A DNA stretch of 64,000 nt from Palaemon carinicauda (lineage: Eukaryota; Arthropoda; Malacostraca; Decapoda; Palaemonidae): positions 76,337,439 through 76,401,438 of the forward strand of contig NC_090751.1 of the NCBI RefSeq assembly GCF_036898095.1, written 5' to 3'. Positions 31,619-40,894 of this stretch are shown here, piece by piece (the first letter of the stretch is position 1; each line of letters starts with the position of its first letter). The notes beneath the pieces are model-generated. The model worked only from the letters and a program-made list of their open reading frames with translations. It had not been told where the DNA came from and did not search any database. The position numbers and the translations under genes are program-made.

Positions 31619-33568
31619 ATGAAGTGTGATTACTACTTCTGCGCTGTGAAACGCCCGCACTTCTACGGGCATACGGCGTGTAGGACCCACGCCCCTTGTG
31701 CCAACAAGAAAGGGGATTTGAAGTTCTGGGACCCACAGAACTGTATGGTCTGCCAGGATCGCCTAGTCGATGCCTTTCATAATCCTCCCTCAGCGGAGGT
31801 CAGGGACACTTCTCGGGATAAGCTACGCAAGTGGGTGCGTGGCTTTCAGAAGAATGCCACTGGACCATACCTGGCCACTGAAGAAATGAGGTCCCTTCTG
31901 TTCCCAAAGGCCTCCCCCGATTCTGTGGTGCCCAAAGAACTGATCCCCACTGTCCAGATTACGGTGGAACCAGACGTAGTCATGGCCCAGTCCATGCACG
32001 AGTGCCACCTGGATTCCGAGAACGACGAACATATGTCGGATATTTCGGAGGGCACGGAGAAGACCCTTATGGCCCAAGGTGCGGAAGATGAAGAGGACCA
32101 GGTGGAATACACCGAGTCGGAGCAAGAGGTCGCTCCTCCTTCCATCACCGCCCCTACTCCTACACCGACGGAAGTGTCTCTCCCGTCTACCTCCGCTACC
32201 CCTGAACCCATTCCATCCGCCCAAGAGATGTTCCGGATGATCAAAGCCATTATGGACGACAGGCTGAAAGAAACTCATGAGTTCATCAGGTCCATGAAGG
32301 GGTCCAAAGAACCGAAGAAGATCTCGGTTAAGGATCTCCCTGCATGCTCACATGCCAACCCCTGGAGGTATGCCGAGCATATGGTTATCGCGACCGGCAG
32401 GATCTTTGTCAGCGATAAGATCGGCACGGTCCCCCTGGAAGATGTGGAGTTCTTCCCAAACTTTGAGGCTTACCCGGATTGTTACGTCCGGCTTCGTTCT
32501 GAACCTGCCTCTAAGGAAGAGACCGAACCCAAGGAGGAGATAGTGTTCGATCTCTCGAAGGCCCAGGCTATGCTAGCCACCGCATTTAAAAGTAGGGGTT
32601 TTACCTGCTCTAAGCTTCCGGCCCTGAGCAAGAAGCACCCTACTTACGTCGCACCCGACGATGCAGTCCTTCCCTTCATGGAAAAGGCCTTCGCTGCGTG
32701 CCTCAAGGCTGTGGAAGAAGGAAAACCCTGCCCTGCACTGGAGGAGTGCAGACCCTTCTCCATAGTAACTCCCCCCGACGCTCGACACTGGAAGGATATC
32801 CAGCATACTTTCGTGGTGGGAAAGCTAGATCCTGACGTAGCCGGACGTCAGTTTAACGAAGACCTCCCGAAACTCAACGACCACCTCCTTCGTCGGGAAC
32901 AAGATACGAAGGAGAGGCTTGCAGCATCCATGTCCCACCAGGTCCAACTTGACATCATGGCTTGTGACACCAGAGTCCCAGACCACTACATGGTACTCGC
33001 CAAATCCCACATGGCAACCCTGGTGAAGGATTTGTATCACTTCATGAAGGATCGGAGAGCCTGTCGAGAATTCGTGTTCTCAGGTGCCACTGTGAAACAC
33101 GAACCCCGGAGGCTGATTTCCTCCAACATCTGGGGTAAGCACCTCTTTCCCTCTGACCTCGTGAAAGAGATCACCGACAAGGCCGCCACGGAGAACAGGA
33201 ACCTTCTCCACAAGTGGGGCATGTCAAAGAAGAGGAAATCCTCCCAGGACGACGGACCTCAACCTAAGAGGAAGTCCTCCAAGCAGAAACCCCAGCAACG
33301 TCAACAGAGACGGCAGTTTCCGGGACCCGCTACTCCCCAAGTGGCAGCTCAACCACAGCAGACCTTTCAGCTGGTCACCCAACCGGTCTTGTCACAGTCA
33401 CCGGTTTTCACCCCTGCTTTCGAGCAACAGACGACTACCTTTCGTCCCAAAGGTAGAGGCTCAAGCAGAGGTGCAGGCAGAGACGCGTCTCGCCGTCCCT
33501 CCAGAGGCAGAGGAGGAAGGGGAGCTAGCGGCCGAGGCAGTAAGCCCTCGGGACACCAGAAGCAATGA
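31619..33568 (+). CDS. DIRS-3 gag-like protein, 649 aa
   Basis: Starts at ATG 31619, 9 bases after a splice acceptor. Residues 3-45 hold C3, C8, H18, C21, H24, C27, C42 and C45, a probable two-zinc module. Then RKWVRGFQKNA (around 72), a long acidic Pro/Thr-rich linker (110-210), a central helical region with WKDIQHTFVVGKLDPDVAGR (around 385), REFVFSGATVKHEPRRLISS, and a basic Gln-rich and Arg/Gly-rich tail (from about 535). The C-terminal 98 bases overlap the RT frame. DIRS ORF1 is presumed to be a nucleocapsid-like structural protein. The frame is complete, unlike that of the other copies. Confidence 0.8.
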   Translation: MKCDYYFCAVKRPHFYGHTACRTHAPCANKKGDLKFWDPQNCMVCQDRLVDAFHNPPSAEVRDTSRDKLRKWVRGFQKNATGPYLATEEMRSLLFPKASPDSVVPKELIPTVQITVEPDVVMAQSMHECHLDSENDEHMSDISEGTEKTLMAQGAEDEEDQVEYTESEQEVAPPSITAPTPTPTEVSLPSTSATPEPIPSAQEMFRMIKAIMDDRLKETHEFIRSMKGSKEPKKISVKDLPACSHANPWRYAEHMVIATGRIFVSDKIGTVPLEDVEFFPNFEAYPDCYVRLRSEPASKEETEPKEEIVFDLSKAQAMLATAFKSRGFTCSKLPALSKKHPTYVAPDDAVLPFMEKAFAACLKAVEEGKPCPALEECRPFSIVTPPDARHWKDIQHTFVVGKLDPDVAGRQFNEDLPKLNDHLLRREQDTKERLAASMSHQVQLDIMACDTRVPDHYMVLAKSHMATLVKDLYHFMKDRRACREFVFSGATVKHEPRRLISSNIWGKHLFPSDLVKEITDKAATENRNLLHKWGMSKKRKSSQDDGPQPKRKSSKQKPQQRQQRRQFPGPATPQVAAQPQQTFQLVTQPVLSQSPVFTPAFEQQTTTFRPKGRGSSRGAGRDASRRPSRGRGGRGASGRGSKPSGHQKQ

Positions 33569-35408
33569 AGTGCTTCCGGTGGGGGGAAGACTCCGCCAAT
33601 TCCAGGATCGTTGGACCTTCGATCCCTGGGCACACAGCATCGTCAAGAAGGGTCTAGGCTGGAGTTGGACTCAACCACCCCCAACCTTCCAGCAATTCTT
33701 CCAACAATCAACCCCCCTTCTGGAAGAATATGTCCTAGATCTCTTGAACAAGAAGGTGATAAGGAAGGTAAAGTCCACCAGGTTCCAAGGGAGACTGTTT
33801 TGCGTCCCCAAGAAAGACTCCGACAAACTCAGAGTCATTCTGGACTTATCCCCCCTCAACAAGTTCATAGCGAACGACAAGTTCAAGATGCTGACTCTTC
33901 AACAGATAAGGACCCTTCTGCCTCGAGGTTCTTACACGGTCTCCATAGACCTGGCGGATGCCTACTGGCACGTTCCAATGAACCATCACCCTTCCTCCTA
34001 CCTAGGATTTCGACTCCAAAGGAAAAGCTACGCCTTCAGGGCCATGCCCTTCGGCCTCAATGTGGCCCCTCGGATCTTCACAAAGCTGGCGGACGCCATA
34101 GTACAACAGCTCCGCCTCCGAGACGTCCAGGTGATGGCCTACCTCGACGATTGGCTAGTCTGGGCTCCATCGCCCGAGGATTGTTTAAAATCCTGCAGCA
34201 AAGTCACCCAGTATCTAGAACACCTGGGATTCAAGATAAACGTGAAGAAATCTCGCCTCTCTCCAGCTCAGAAGTTCCAATGGTTAGGAATCCAATGGAA
34301 CCTTCAGTCACACCACCTTTCCATCTCCCAGAAGAAAAGGAAGGAAATAGCAGGGTCTGTCAAGCGACTACTGAAATCCAAGCGGATCTCAAGACGCCAG
34401 CAGGAACGAGTTCTAGGCTCTCTACAGTTCGCCTCAGTAACAAACCCGGTGCTTCGTGCACAGCTAAAGGATGCCGCGGGAGTCTGGAGACGTTCTGCAT
34501 CCATCGCTCGAAGAGACCTCAAGAGACGGCTCCCAAACAGACTTCGACTTCTCCTCAAGCCGTGGTCGGAAGCAAAGGCCCTGAAAAGGTCCATTCCTCT
34601 TCAACACCCACCTCCATCACTCAACATCCACACGGACGCTTCGCTGGAGGGTTGGGGAGGTCACTCCCACCAAAAACAGGCTCAAGGCACATGGTCTCCC
34701 CTGTTCAAGACGTTTCACATCAACATCTTGGAGGCCATGGCGGTCCTTCTAACTCTGAAGAAACTCTCCCCGCCTCCCTCGATCCATATTCGTCTAACCC
34801 TAGACAACTCGGTGGTAGTTCGATGTCTCAATCGCCAAGGCTCAAGATCGCCCCAGATAAATCAGGTGCTTCTTCCAATCTTCCGTCTGGCAGAGAAGAA
34901 GAAATGGCACCTGTCTGCAGTTCACCTACAAGGATTCCGCAACGTGACAGCGGACGCTCTATCTCGGACAAGCCCGATAGAGTCGGAATGGTCTCTAGAC
35001 GCAAGATCATTCTCCTTCATCTCTCACCAAGTCCCAGAACTTCAGATCGATCTCTTCGTAACGAGCGACAACAATCAACTTCCTCGGTATGTGGCCCCGT
35101 ACGAGGACCCCAAGGCAGAAGCAGTGGATGCCATGTCACTGGACTGGAACAGATGGTCCAAGATCTACCTGTTCCCTCCCACCAACCTTCTGCTGAAAGT
35201 CCTCTCCAAGCTGAGAACCTTCAAAGGGACAGCGGCCCTAGTGGCTCCCAAGTGGCCCCGGAGCAACTGGTACCCCCTGGTCCTGGAGCTGCAGCCCAAG
35301 CTGATCCCTCTCCCGGGCCCAGTTCTCTCCCAACAAGTACAGAAGTCGACTGTCTTCGCTTCATCATCGAAAATCAAGGACCTTCATCTCATGATTTTCT
35401 CTCCCTAG
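33471..35408 (+). CDS. DIRS-3 reverse transcriptase - RNase H - methyltransferase-like protein, 645 aa
   Basis: Domain order: a conserved lead VGGRLRQFQDRW (about 37), RT with FQGRLFCVPKKDSDKLRVIL, SIDLADAYWHVPM (first Asp) and MAYLDDWLVWAPS (Asp pair, about 225), the thumb with SRRQQERVLGSLQFASVTNP (about 305), RNase H with NIHTDASLEGWGG, ILEAMAV, RLTLDNSVVV and TADALSR. Then the MT-like part: LQIDLFVTSDNN, IYLFPPTNLLLKVL and AALVAPKWPRSNW. No stops. It overlaps gag at the 5' end and is overlapped by the recombinase frame in +1. The true start may be within the gag overlap by frameshift or reinitiation. Confidence 0.88.
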   Translation: MQAETRLAVPPEAEEEGELAAEAVSPRDTRSNEVLPVGGRLRQFQDRWTFDPWAHSIVKKGLGWSWTQPPPTFQQFFQQSTPLLEEYVLDLLNKKVIRKVKSTRFQGRLFCVPKKDSDKLRVILDLSPLNKFIANDKFKMLTLQQIRTLLPRGSYTVSIDLADAYWHVPMNHHPSSYLGFRLQRKSYAFRAMPFGLNVAPRIFTKLADAIVQQLRLRDVQVMAYLDDWLVWAPSPEDCLKSCSKVTQYLEHLGFKINVKKSRLSPAQKFQWLGIQWNLQSHHLSISQKKRKEIAGSVKRLLKSKRISRRQQERVLGSLQFASVTNPVLRAQLKDAAGVWRRSASIARRDLKRRLPNRLRLLLKPWSEAKALKRSIPLQHPPPSLNIHTDASLEGWGGHSHQKQAQGTWSPLFKTFHINILEAMAVLLTLKKLSPPPSIHIRLTLDNSVVVRCLNRQGSRSPQINQVLLPIFRLAEKKKWHLSAVHLQGFRNVTADALSRTSPIESEWSLDARSFSFISHQVPELQIDLFVTSDNNQLPRYVAPYEDPKAEAVDAMSLDWNRWSKIYLFPPTNLLLKVLSKLRTFKGTAALVAPKWPRSNWYPLVLELQPKLIPLPGPVLSQQVQKSTVFASSSKIKDLHLMIFSP

Positions 35409-36379
35409 CCGCAAAGAAGAGGTTTGGGATCTCGAAGAAAAGTCTAGACTTCCTCGAGGAATACAAGACCGAATCCACAAGACGGCAATAAGAATCATCT
35501 TGGAGAAAATGGGTCTCTTTCGTCAAGGCAAAAAATCCTAAGGAAATCACCATTGATTTCTGCATGTCCTTCTTCATTCACCTTCATGGACAGGGATTAG
35601 CAGCCAATACGATCTCGACTTGCAAATCGGCCTTGACTAGACCACTGTTGTATGCCTTCCAAATTGATCTGTCCAGCGACATCTTCAATAAACTGCCGAA
35701 AGCATGCGCTCGTCTACGCCCAGCACCCCCACCGAAACCGATCTCCTGGTCATTGGACAAGGTGCTCCATTTCGCCTCCAACTTGGATAATGATTCATGC
35801 CCTCTCAAGGATCTGACTCAGAAAGTTATATTTCTCTTTGCTCTTGCTTCAGGAGCCCGAGTCAGCGAAATAGTGGCATTGTCAAGAGAAGAGGGTCACA
35901 TCCTGTTTACTGATTCAGGAGACATTACCCTCTCCCCGGATCCGACGTTTCTCGCCAAAAACGAATTACCCACCAAAAGATGGGGCCCCTGGAGAATATG
36001 CCCCCTGAAGGAAGATGCCTCTCTATGCCCAGTAGAGAGCCTCAAGGTCTATCTTCGCAGAACTTCGAACTTTGGTGGAGGCCAACTCTTCAAAGGAGAA
36101 ACATCGGGCAGCGACCTGTCACTGAAACAACTAAGAGCGAAAATCACCTACTTCATTCGCAGAGCGGATCCTGACAGTACACCCGCCGGTCACGATCCTA
36201 AAAAAGTTGCATCGTCTATGAATTTCTTTCAGAGTATGGACTTCGAAAGCCTTAAAAGCTTCACAGGCTGGAAGTCCTCGCGTGTTTTCTTCAAACATTA
36301 TGCGAAACAAGTGCACGAAGTCAAACATTTTGTGGTAGCCGCAGGTAGTGTTATGAAACCTGCACCTAACTCTGCATAG
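33611..36379 (+). pseudogene. DIRS-3 tyrosine recombinase ORF (+1 frame), interrupted by one stop
   Basis: The +1 frame is open from 33611 to a TAA at 35489-35491 and then to 36379. Recombinase similarity begins near 35340 (EVDCLRFIIENQ, SHDFLSLAAKKRFGIS). The TAA replaces the Tyr codon after TESTRRQ that DIRS-4 retains. After it come SGARVSEIVALSR (Arg), GHDPKKVASS, FTGWKSSRVFF and KHYAKQVHE (Tyr). In HDPKK the Arg of H-x-x-R is Lys, whereas DIRS-1, -4 and -5 have Arg. The stop and this change should inactivate it. Residues before 35340 overprint RT-RNase H. Confidence 0.8.
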
Positions 36380-37193
36380 AACAGCGAGTTACTTGGGACT
36401 CTAACTCTTCGGGTGCCTATGTTGACCCTCGAGCGATACGTAGTGATGTCGAAAACACTTTGTGCTTTCTTATAACTGTTCTTATCCCAGGTGAAATGTC
36501 ATAGTCGTCACACAAGTGCCGCATGCCTAGAGCTTGATGTGTTTTAATTAAAGACTGACGTTCCTCGAGAACGAGTGCCTACTAATAAATTTGAAATTCC
36601 CTTTCAGATTCAAGAGAAAGTCTTTATTACTATGTACATTATAATTTACTGTAAATTAACTTTACTTATTATTGCAATTCATTTAATTTTCTGCAATTGT
36701 GAAATAAAATTCCTATTTTATTACTTGTGCGTCTCAATCCGCTCCTACTTATACTATGAAATACATGCCTGTCATAGTTTTATTATCCCTTCCCTATGGT
36801 TCATGGAGATACTAAGGTCCTAACCCTTATTATATATTCACCTTCGCAATGTAATATTCCAATACGAATACTTACTCTTCATACCCTAGAGACGAAACTC
36901 TCCTTCTCGACACACAGTGTCCAACCACCACTTGTCTGCCTTCGAGAATGTTCCGATACGAATGCCAACTATTCAGTCTCGTCTCCAAGTTCTTCAGGTT
37001 CTTCTAGCAAGGTGAATAGCCCTTCGATAACCACTTTGATCTCGGCATGGCCCGTGGGAACTTCACTGCCAAGGGGGGCAGGAAGATTCTTCCCTACGGT
37101 TCTTTTATTAAGATTACTATGCTACATTGTTCAAAGCCCTTGGCACTTACCTAATAGGGGAAAATCTACCACGATACATTGATTCTCTGGTAT
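36380..37193 (+). other. DIRS-3 3' untranslated region
   Basis: No coding frame. Polyadenylation-like AATAAA occurs at about 36584 and 36701. The last 90 bp (TACCTAATAGGGG to GAGAATACC region) are shared with DIRS-4 in inverse orientation at 50.02-50.12 kb. Confidence 0.6.
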
Positions 37194-37290
37194 TCTTCCA
37201 TCAGGACGCCATGGCTTGAGCCCAAAAAACGGATTTTGAGCGAAGCGAAAAATCTATTTTTGGGTGAGATAGCCATGGCGTCCTGATGGA
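37194..37290 (+). repeat. DIRS-3 internal complementary region
   Basis: Reads CTTCCATCAGGACGCCATGG CTTGAGCCC, the complement of the left end, joined directly to CGGATTTTGAGCGAAGCG and on to CCATGGCGTCCTGATGGA, the complement of the right end. Between the two is a run of six A, which equals the sum of the T residues left at the two genomic ends. In DIRS elements this region bridges the cDNA ends for circle formation. Confidence 0.9.
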
Positions 37291-37364
37291 CCCTCCCTGC
37301 TACTTCGTCCAGTTTTTTAGGTCCCACCCTGCTCTGCTGTATCATGGTGATCGGCAAGCAACTG

Positions 37365-37755
37365 GCTTCAGGATGAGGACGGACGTGACGTCATTTAGCA
37401 ATGGCGCCCGTTTGTTTACGTCTCGAGTACCAAAAGTAGCCACGGACGAGATTAGCTGTGGAACGGCTCCCAGCTATTCTCCGCCCTTACACACCGAAGT
37501 GTTAACTCTGTTCGGCGTGTAGATAGCTATGTGGCGCGTTAATACATGCGTCCCCTGTTGATATACGATGTCTTAAAAGGGAAACCTTTAGGATACTCGC
37601 TCCAGAAGTTAGAATTCTGTGATAACCTGTGGTTAAATTCCCTGGATATATCTTAGTAGTTATTTACCCAAGGAAGCTACCAAAAAGGAACCTTCCATCA
37701 GGACGCCATGGCTATCTCACCCAAAAATAGATTTTTCGCTTCGCTCAAAATCCGT
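37365..37755 (+). repeat. DIRS-3 right inverted terminal repeat with outer extension
   Basis: Inverse of 26461-26816 up to CACCCAAAAA at about 37725. Past that it carries about 30 extra bases (TAGATTTTTCGCTTCGCTCA, then AAATCCGTT) that the left repeat lacks. A one-sided extension of this size is a known DIRS-1 feature. Confidence 0.88.
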
Positions 37756-37788
<33 letters not shown>

Positions 37789-37790
37789 TA

Positions 37791-37886
<96 letters not shown>
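37756..37886. repeat. (TA)n microsatellite between DIRS-3 and the Tigger element
   Basis: About 125 bp of TA with few interruptions. It continues the tract before DIRS-3 and is cut again by the Tigger element at 37887. Confidence 0.95.
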
Positions 37887-40605
37887 TACAGTAGACCGCC
37901 GGCATACGGCGTCCCCAGCTTACGATTTTTTCACATTACGGTGTGGAATACGATTTTTTTCGTCACCTCGTTACGACATTTTCCCCACCTTACAGCATCG
38001 AATTCCGAAACTCAAATTTGGCGGTTTCCACGCGTACGACTGTGTGAGTCAGTAGCTTACCACCACGCTCATACGTCACTGCATACGTCACTAAGAAGTT
38101 GGTCTGCTATTGGTCGGCGTCACGGCGTCACTAAGATGCCAATACGCTATTGGCCGAAAATCCTCCCACAATGCTTGAGAGAGATGCTGCCTCTCTCTCT
38201 CTTTGTCATACGTGCGCTCAGTTCAGAATCTCGTGTGCGTTTCGTAAAGACTTGATCTCGTGTGAGTGCTTGCGATATTGTTATTTTTTGTGCATTTTAG
38301 TGCTTAATCATAACTTTAATTCGTTAGCCATGGGTCCCAAGATTGCTAGTGATGTTAAAGGCAGAAGTAAGAAGATAATAACTAAGGAAACGAAGCTGGA
38401 GATCATAAAGAAATATGAAGAAGGCATGCGCATCGTTACCCTCGCTAATACGTACAGCCGTAACCAATCTACGATTCGTACAATTATTAAGAATAAGGAA
38501 GCCATTAAAGCAAGTAAGTCTTCTAAAGGCATGACTGTCCTTGCCAGTGGAAGGACCTCAATCAACGATGAGATGGAGAGACTCCTCCTGTGGATTAAAG
38601 AGAAGGAAATCGCTGGTGATACACTCACGCAATCGGTAATTTCGCACAAGGCGAGCGCCATCTTTGCCGATCTCGTGGAAGCTCAGAGAGACGGCGGAGG
38701 CGAAGGAACATTGCAGCAAGCCCCCCAAGAGTTTAAGGCTTCTCATGGGTGGTTTGATCAGTTTAGGAAGAGGACTGGTATTCACTCAGTCGTCAGGCAT
38801 GGAGAGGCGGCCAGTTCTGACAAGAAAGCAGCAGTAGAATTCCTCAAGAAGTTTGAGAACGTAATTTCCAGAGAAGGCTACATTCCTCAGCAAGTTTTTA
38901 ACTGCGATGAAACTGGCCTTTTCTGGAAGAAAATGCCCCGCCGTACATATATCACAGCTGAAGAAAGGAAACTACCTGGCCATAAACCAATGAAGGACAG
39001 ACTAACGCTCGCATTTTGTGCAAATGCCAGTGGGGACTTAAAAATTAAGCCCCTACTGGTATACCACTCAGAAAATCCTCGCGCCTTCAAGGCACAAAAT
39101 ATCACGAAGGAGAGGCTCTCGGTATTTTGGAAGTCTAATGCTAAGGCCTGAGTCACGAGGATCATATTTATTAAGTGGATAAACGTCTGCTTCGGTCCTG
39201 CTGTCAAGAACTATTTAGAAGAGAACGATCTTCATCTGAAATGTCTCCTGGTGCTGGACAATGCCCCTGCTCACCCTCCTGGACTCGAGGACATCATTCA
39301 TCCTGACTTCTCCTTCATTAAGGTTCTCTATCTGCCACCAAACACCACCCCTCTCCTCCAGCCTATGGACCAGCAAGTGATTGCCAACTTCAAGAAGCTT
39401 TAAACGAAGCATCTGTTCAGAAGATGCTTCGAAGTGATTGAAAGCACTCAACTCACCCTCCGTGAATTTTGGAGGGGGCATTTTGACATCGTTCAATGCC
39501 TGAAGATGATCGACACAGCTTGGAATGAGGTTTCACGGCGCACCTTGAACTCCTCATGGAAGAAACTGTGGCCAGCTGTTGTAGCAGAACGAGACTTTGA
39601 AGGTTTTGATCCCTCAACCGAAGACGAGGCCGTTGATGATCCTGCCGCTGAGGGTGATGTTGAGGAAATAATTTCAATCGGGAGGTCAATGGGGCTTGTT
39701 GTCGATGAGGCTGACGTCCACAACCTTATCGAAGAACACAGGGAGGAGCTTACGACTGAAGACTTAAAGGAGTTAGAGGCAATGCAGTTGACGATCATTC
39801 AAGAAGAGCACATCTCTAGTAGAGGCGAGGACGGGGGTGGAGACTGAAGAAACGACATCGTCAAAAATAAGGGAAACTATAGGTTGGTATGAAAACCTTA
39901 CGAGTTTCATTGAAAAGAAACACCCAGAAAAACTTCACACAAGTCGTCTTATGCAGAGTGTTAATGATAAGTGTATGAGTCATTTTAGGAATATGTTGAG
40001 GAAGCGTCAGAAACAGGCTTCTTAGGATAGATATTTCTCCGAAAGAGAAATGTCAGAAAGCAAAGATGATAATAGTGATTCTATCAAAAAAGCTAAAAAA
40101 GTAATTTTTTAAGTTCGAAAAAAAAAAATCATAAAAAAAATTTCAAAAGACAAAAATAATAAAAAAAGCATTTTTAATTTTAAGTGTTTATTAGTAAGAA
40201 TAAATTTATTATTAAGTGCACATAACATAATTAGCATTGATACTCTTTTATATCTACTGTCTAATCCCCCTCTGCCTCCACCCACTACCAGCTCAAGTCA
40301 TTGAAGTCATGTCACCCCAAAGGTAAATAAGATTTAATTTTTCCTTTACAGTACTGTACAGTATATAATTTCTATTTATAATGTTATTTAATTATATACT
40401 GTACAGTACTGTACATGTATATTATATATAAGTATACTGTAGTACAGTGCTTACTATACCACTGTATTGTATTTTGTTACATTCTAATTTTCAATGTTTT
40501 TACCAGGGGTTTTTCACGCATTAACTATTCTATTGCCCACCATACGACATTTTCACCATACGATACCAACTCCGGAACGGATTAATGTCGTATGGCGGGG
40601 GCCTA

Positions 40606-40610
<5 letters not shown>
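37887..40610 (+). mobile_element. Tigger/pogo DNA transposon, 2.7 kb, inactive
   Basis: Left end TACAGTAGACCGCCGGCATA and right end (complement) TACAGTAGGCCCCCGCCATA are clear terminal repeats, with TA at each border. It carries a CENP-B-like/DDE transposase on the plus strand. Its ends differ from those of the two smaller Tigger-like copies, so it is a different family. It sits inside a (TA)n tract, in line with TA target choice. Confidence 0.9.
38330..40025 (+). pseudogene. Tigger transposase (CENP-B HTH + DDE), two stops and a frameshift
   Basis: ATG at 38330 in a good Kozak context (GCCATGG). N-terminal HTH (ITKETKLEIIKKYEEGMRIV, NTYSRNQSTIRTIIKN), then the CENP-B-type second HTH with FKASHGWFDQFRKRTGI. 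The DDE core has FNCDETGLFWKK, LVLDNAPAHP and LLQPMDQQVIANFK, so all three Asp remain. A TGA at 39149 stands where the family has Trp, a TAA at 39401 stands for Tyr, and a frameshift near 39840 leads to SFIEKKHPEKLHTSRLMQSV. The transposase would cut and paste the element, but this copy is inactive and only lightly decayed. Confidence 0.88.
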
Positions 40611-40688
<78 letters not shown>

Positions 40689-40697
40689 CAGTATATG
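40609..40697. repeat. (TA)n microsatellite at the Tigger right border
   Basis: About 85 bp of TA with one TG interruption near the end. Same tract as 37756-37886. Confidence 0.95.
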
Positions 40698-40894
40698 GAA
40701 TACTGTCGACCTACGCCTGCTGCGACCCACTATCCACAATTCCCAGGGAGTCCCTTCAAAGCGGCAGTTCCCCGCTATGACGTATCATTGTAGGTTATTG
40801 ATTGATTGATTTAAAGTTTTCAGGCATCCTGACATCTAAGGGCATTGACTCTGATATAATTTATTTTATATAAAAATTAAGAGAATATTCAATT
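40698..40894. other. Unassigned spacer with repeat-like sequence
   Basis: Contains ATTGATTGATTTAAAGTTTT, then CAGGCATCCTGACATC, which I recall as common in shrimp sequence, likely a short interspersed repeat. No gene seen. Confidence 0.35.

Larger units (their letters stand above)
26461..37755 (+). mobile_element. DIRS-3: nearly intact DIRS-type retrotransposon (subfamily C), 11.3 kb with a nested Tigger-like element
   Basis: Left end TTTTGGGCTCAAGCCATGGC at 26461, right end CTCAAAATCCGTT at about 37755. Inverted repeats are 26461-26816 and about 37365-37755. An ICR at 37194-37290 matches the joined ends exactly as read by eye. Gag and RT-RNase H-MT frames are open. The recombinase has one TAA and one altered catalytic residue. 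Without the 2.47 kb nested element it is about 8.8 kb, like DIRS-1 and DIRS-4. It lies in a (TA)n tract without an obvious target duplication, as expected for recombinase-mediated insertion. Confidence 0.9.

Noticed and set aside
37220..37755. A short MITE with about 60 bp perfect terminal inverted repeats next to DIRS-3
   Set aside because: The inverted ends are the DIRS-3 ICR and right terminal repeat; the segment between is the inverse of the DIRS-3 left repeat, so it is part of that element.
37708..38055. Tyr/Ile repeat proteins in the (TA)n tracts
   Set aside because: They are translations of the TA microsatellite; the same holds for the Arg-Glu repeats in (AG)n tracts.
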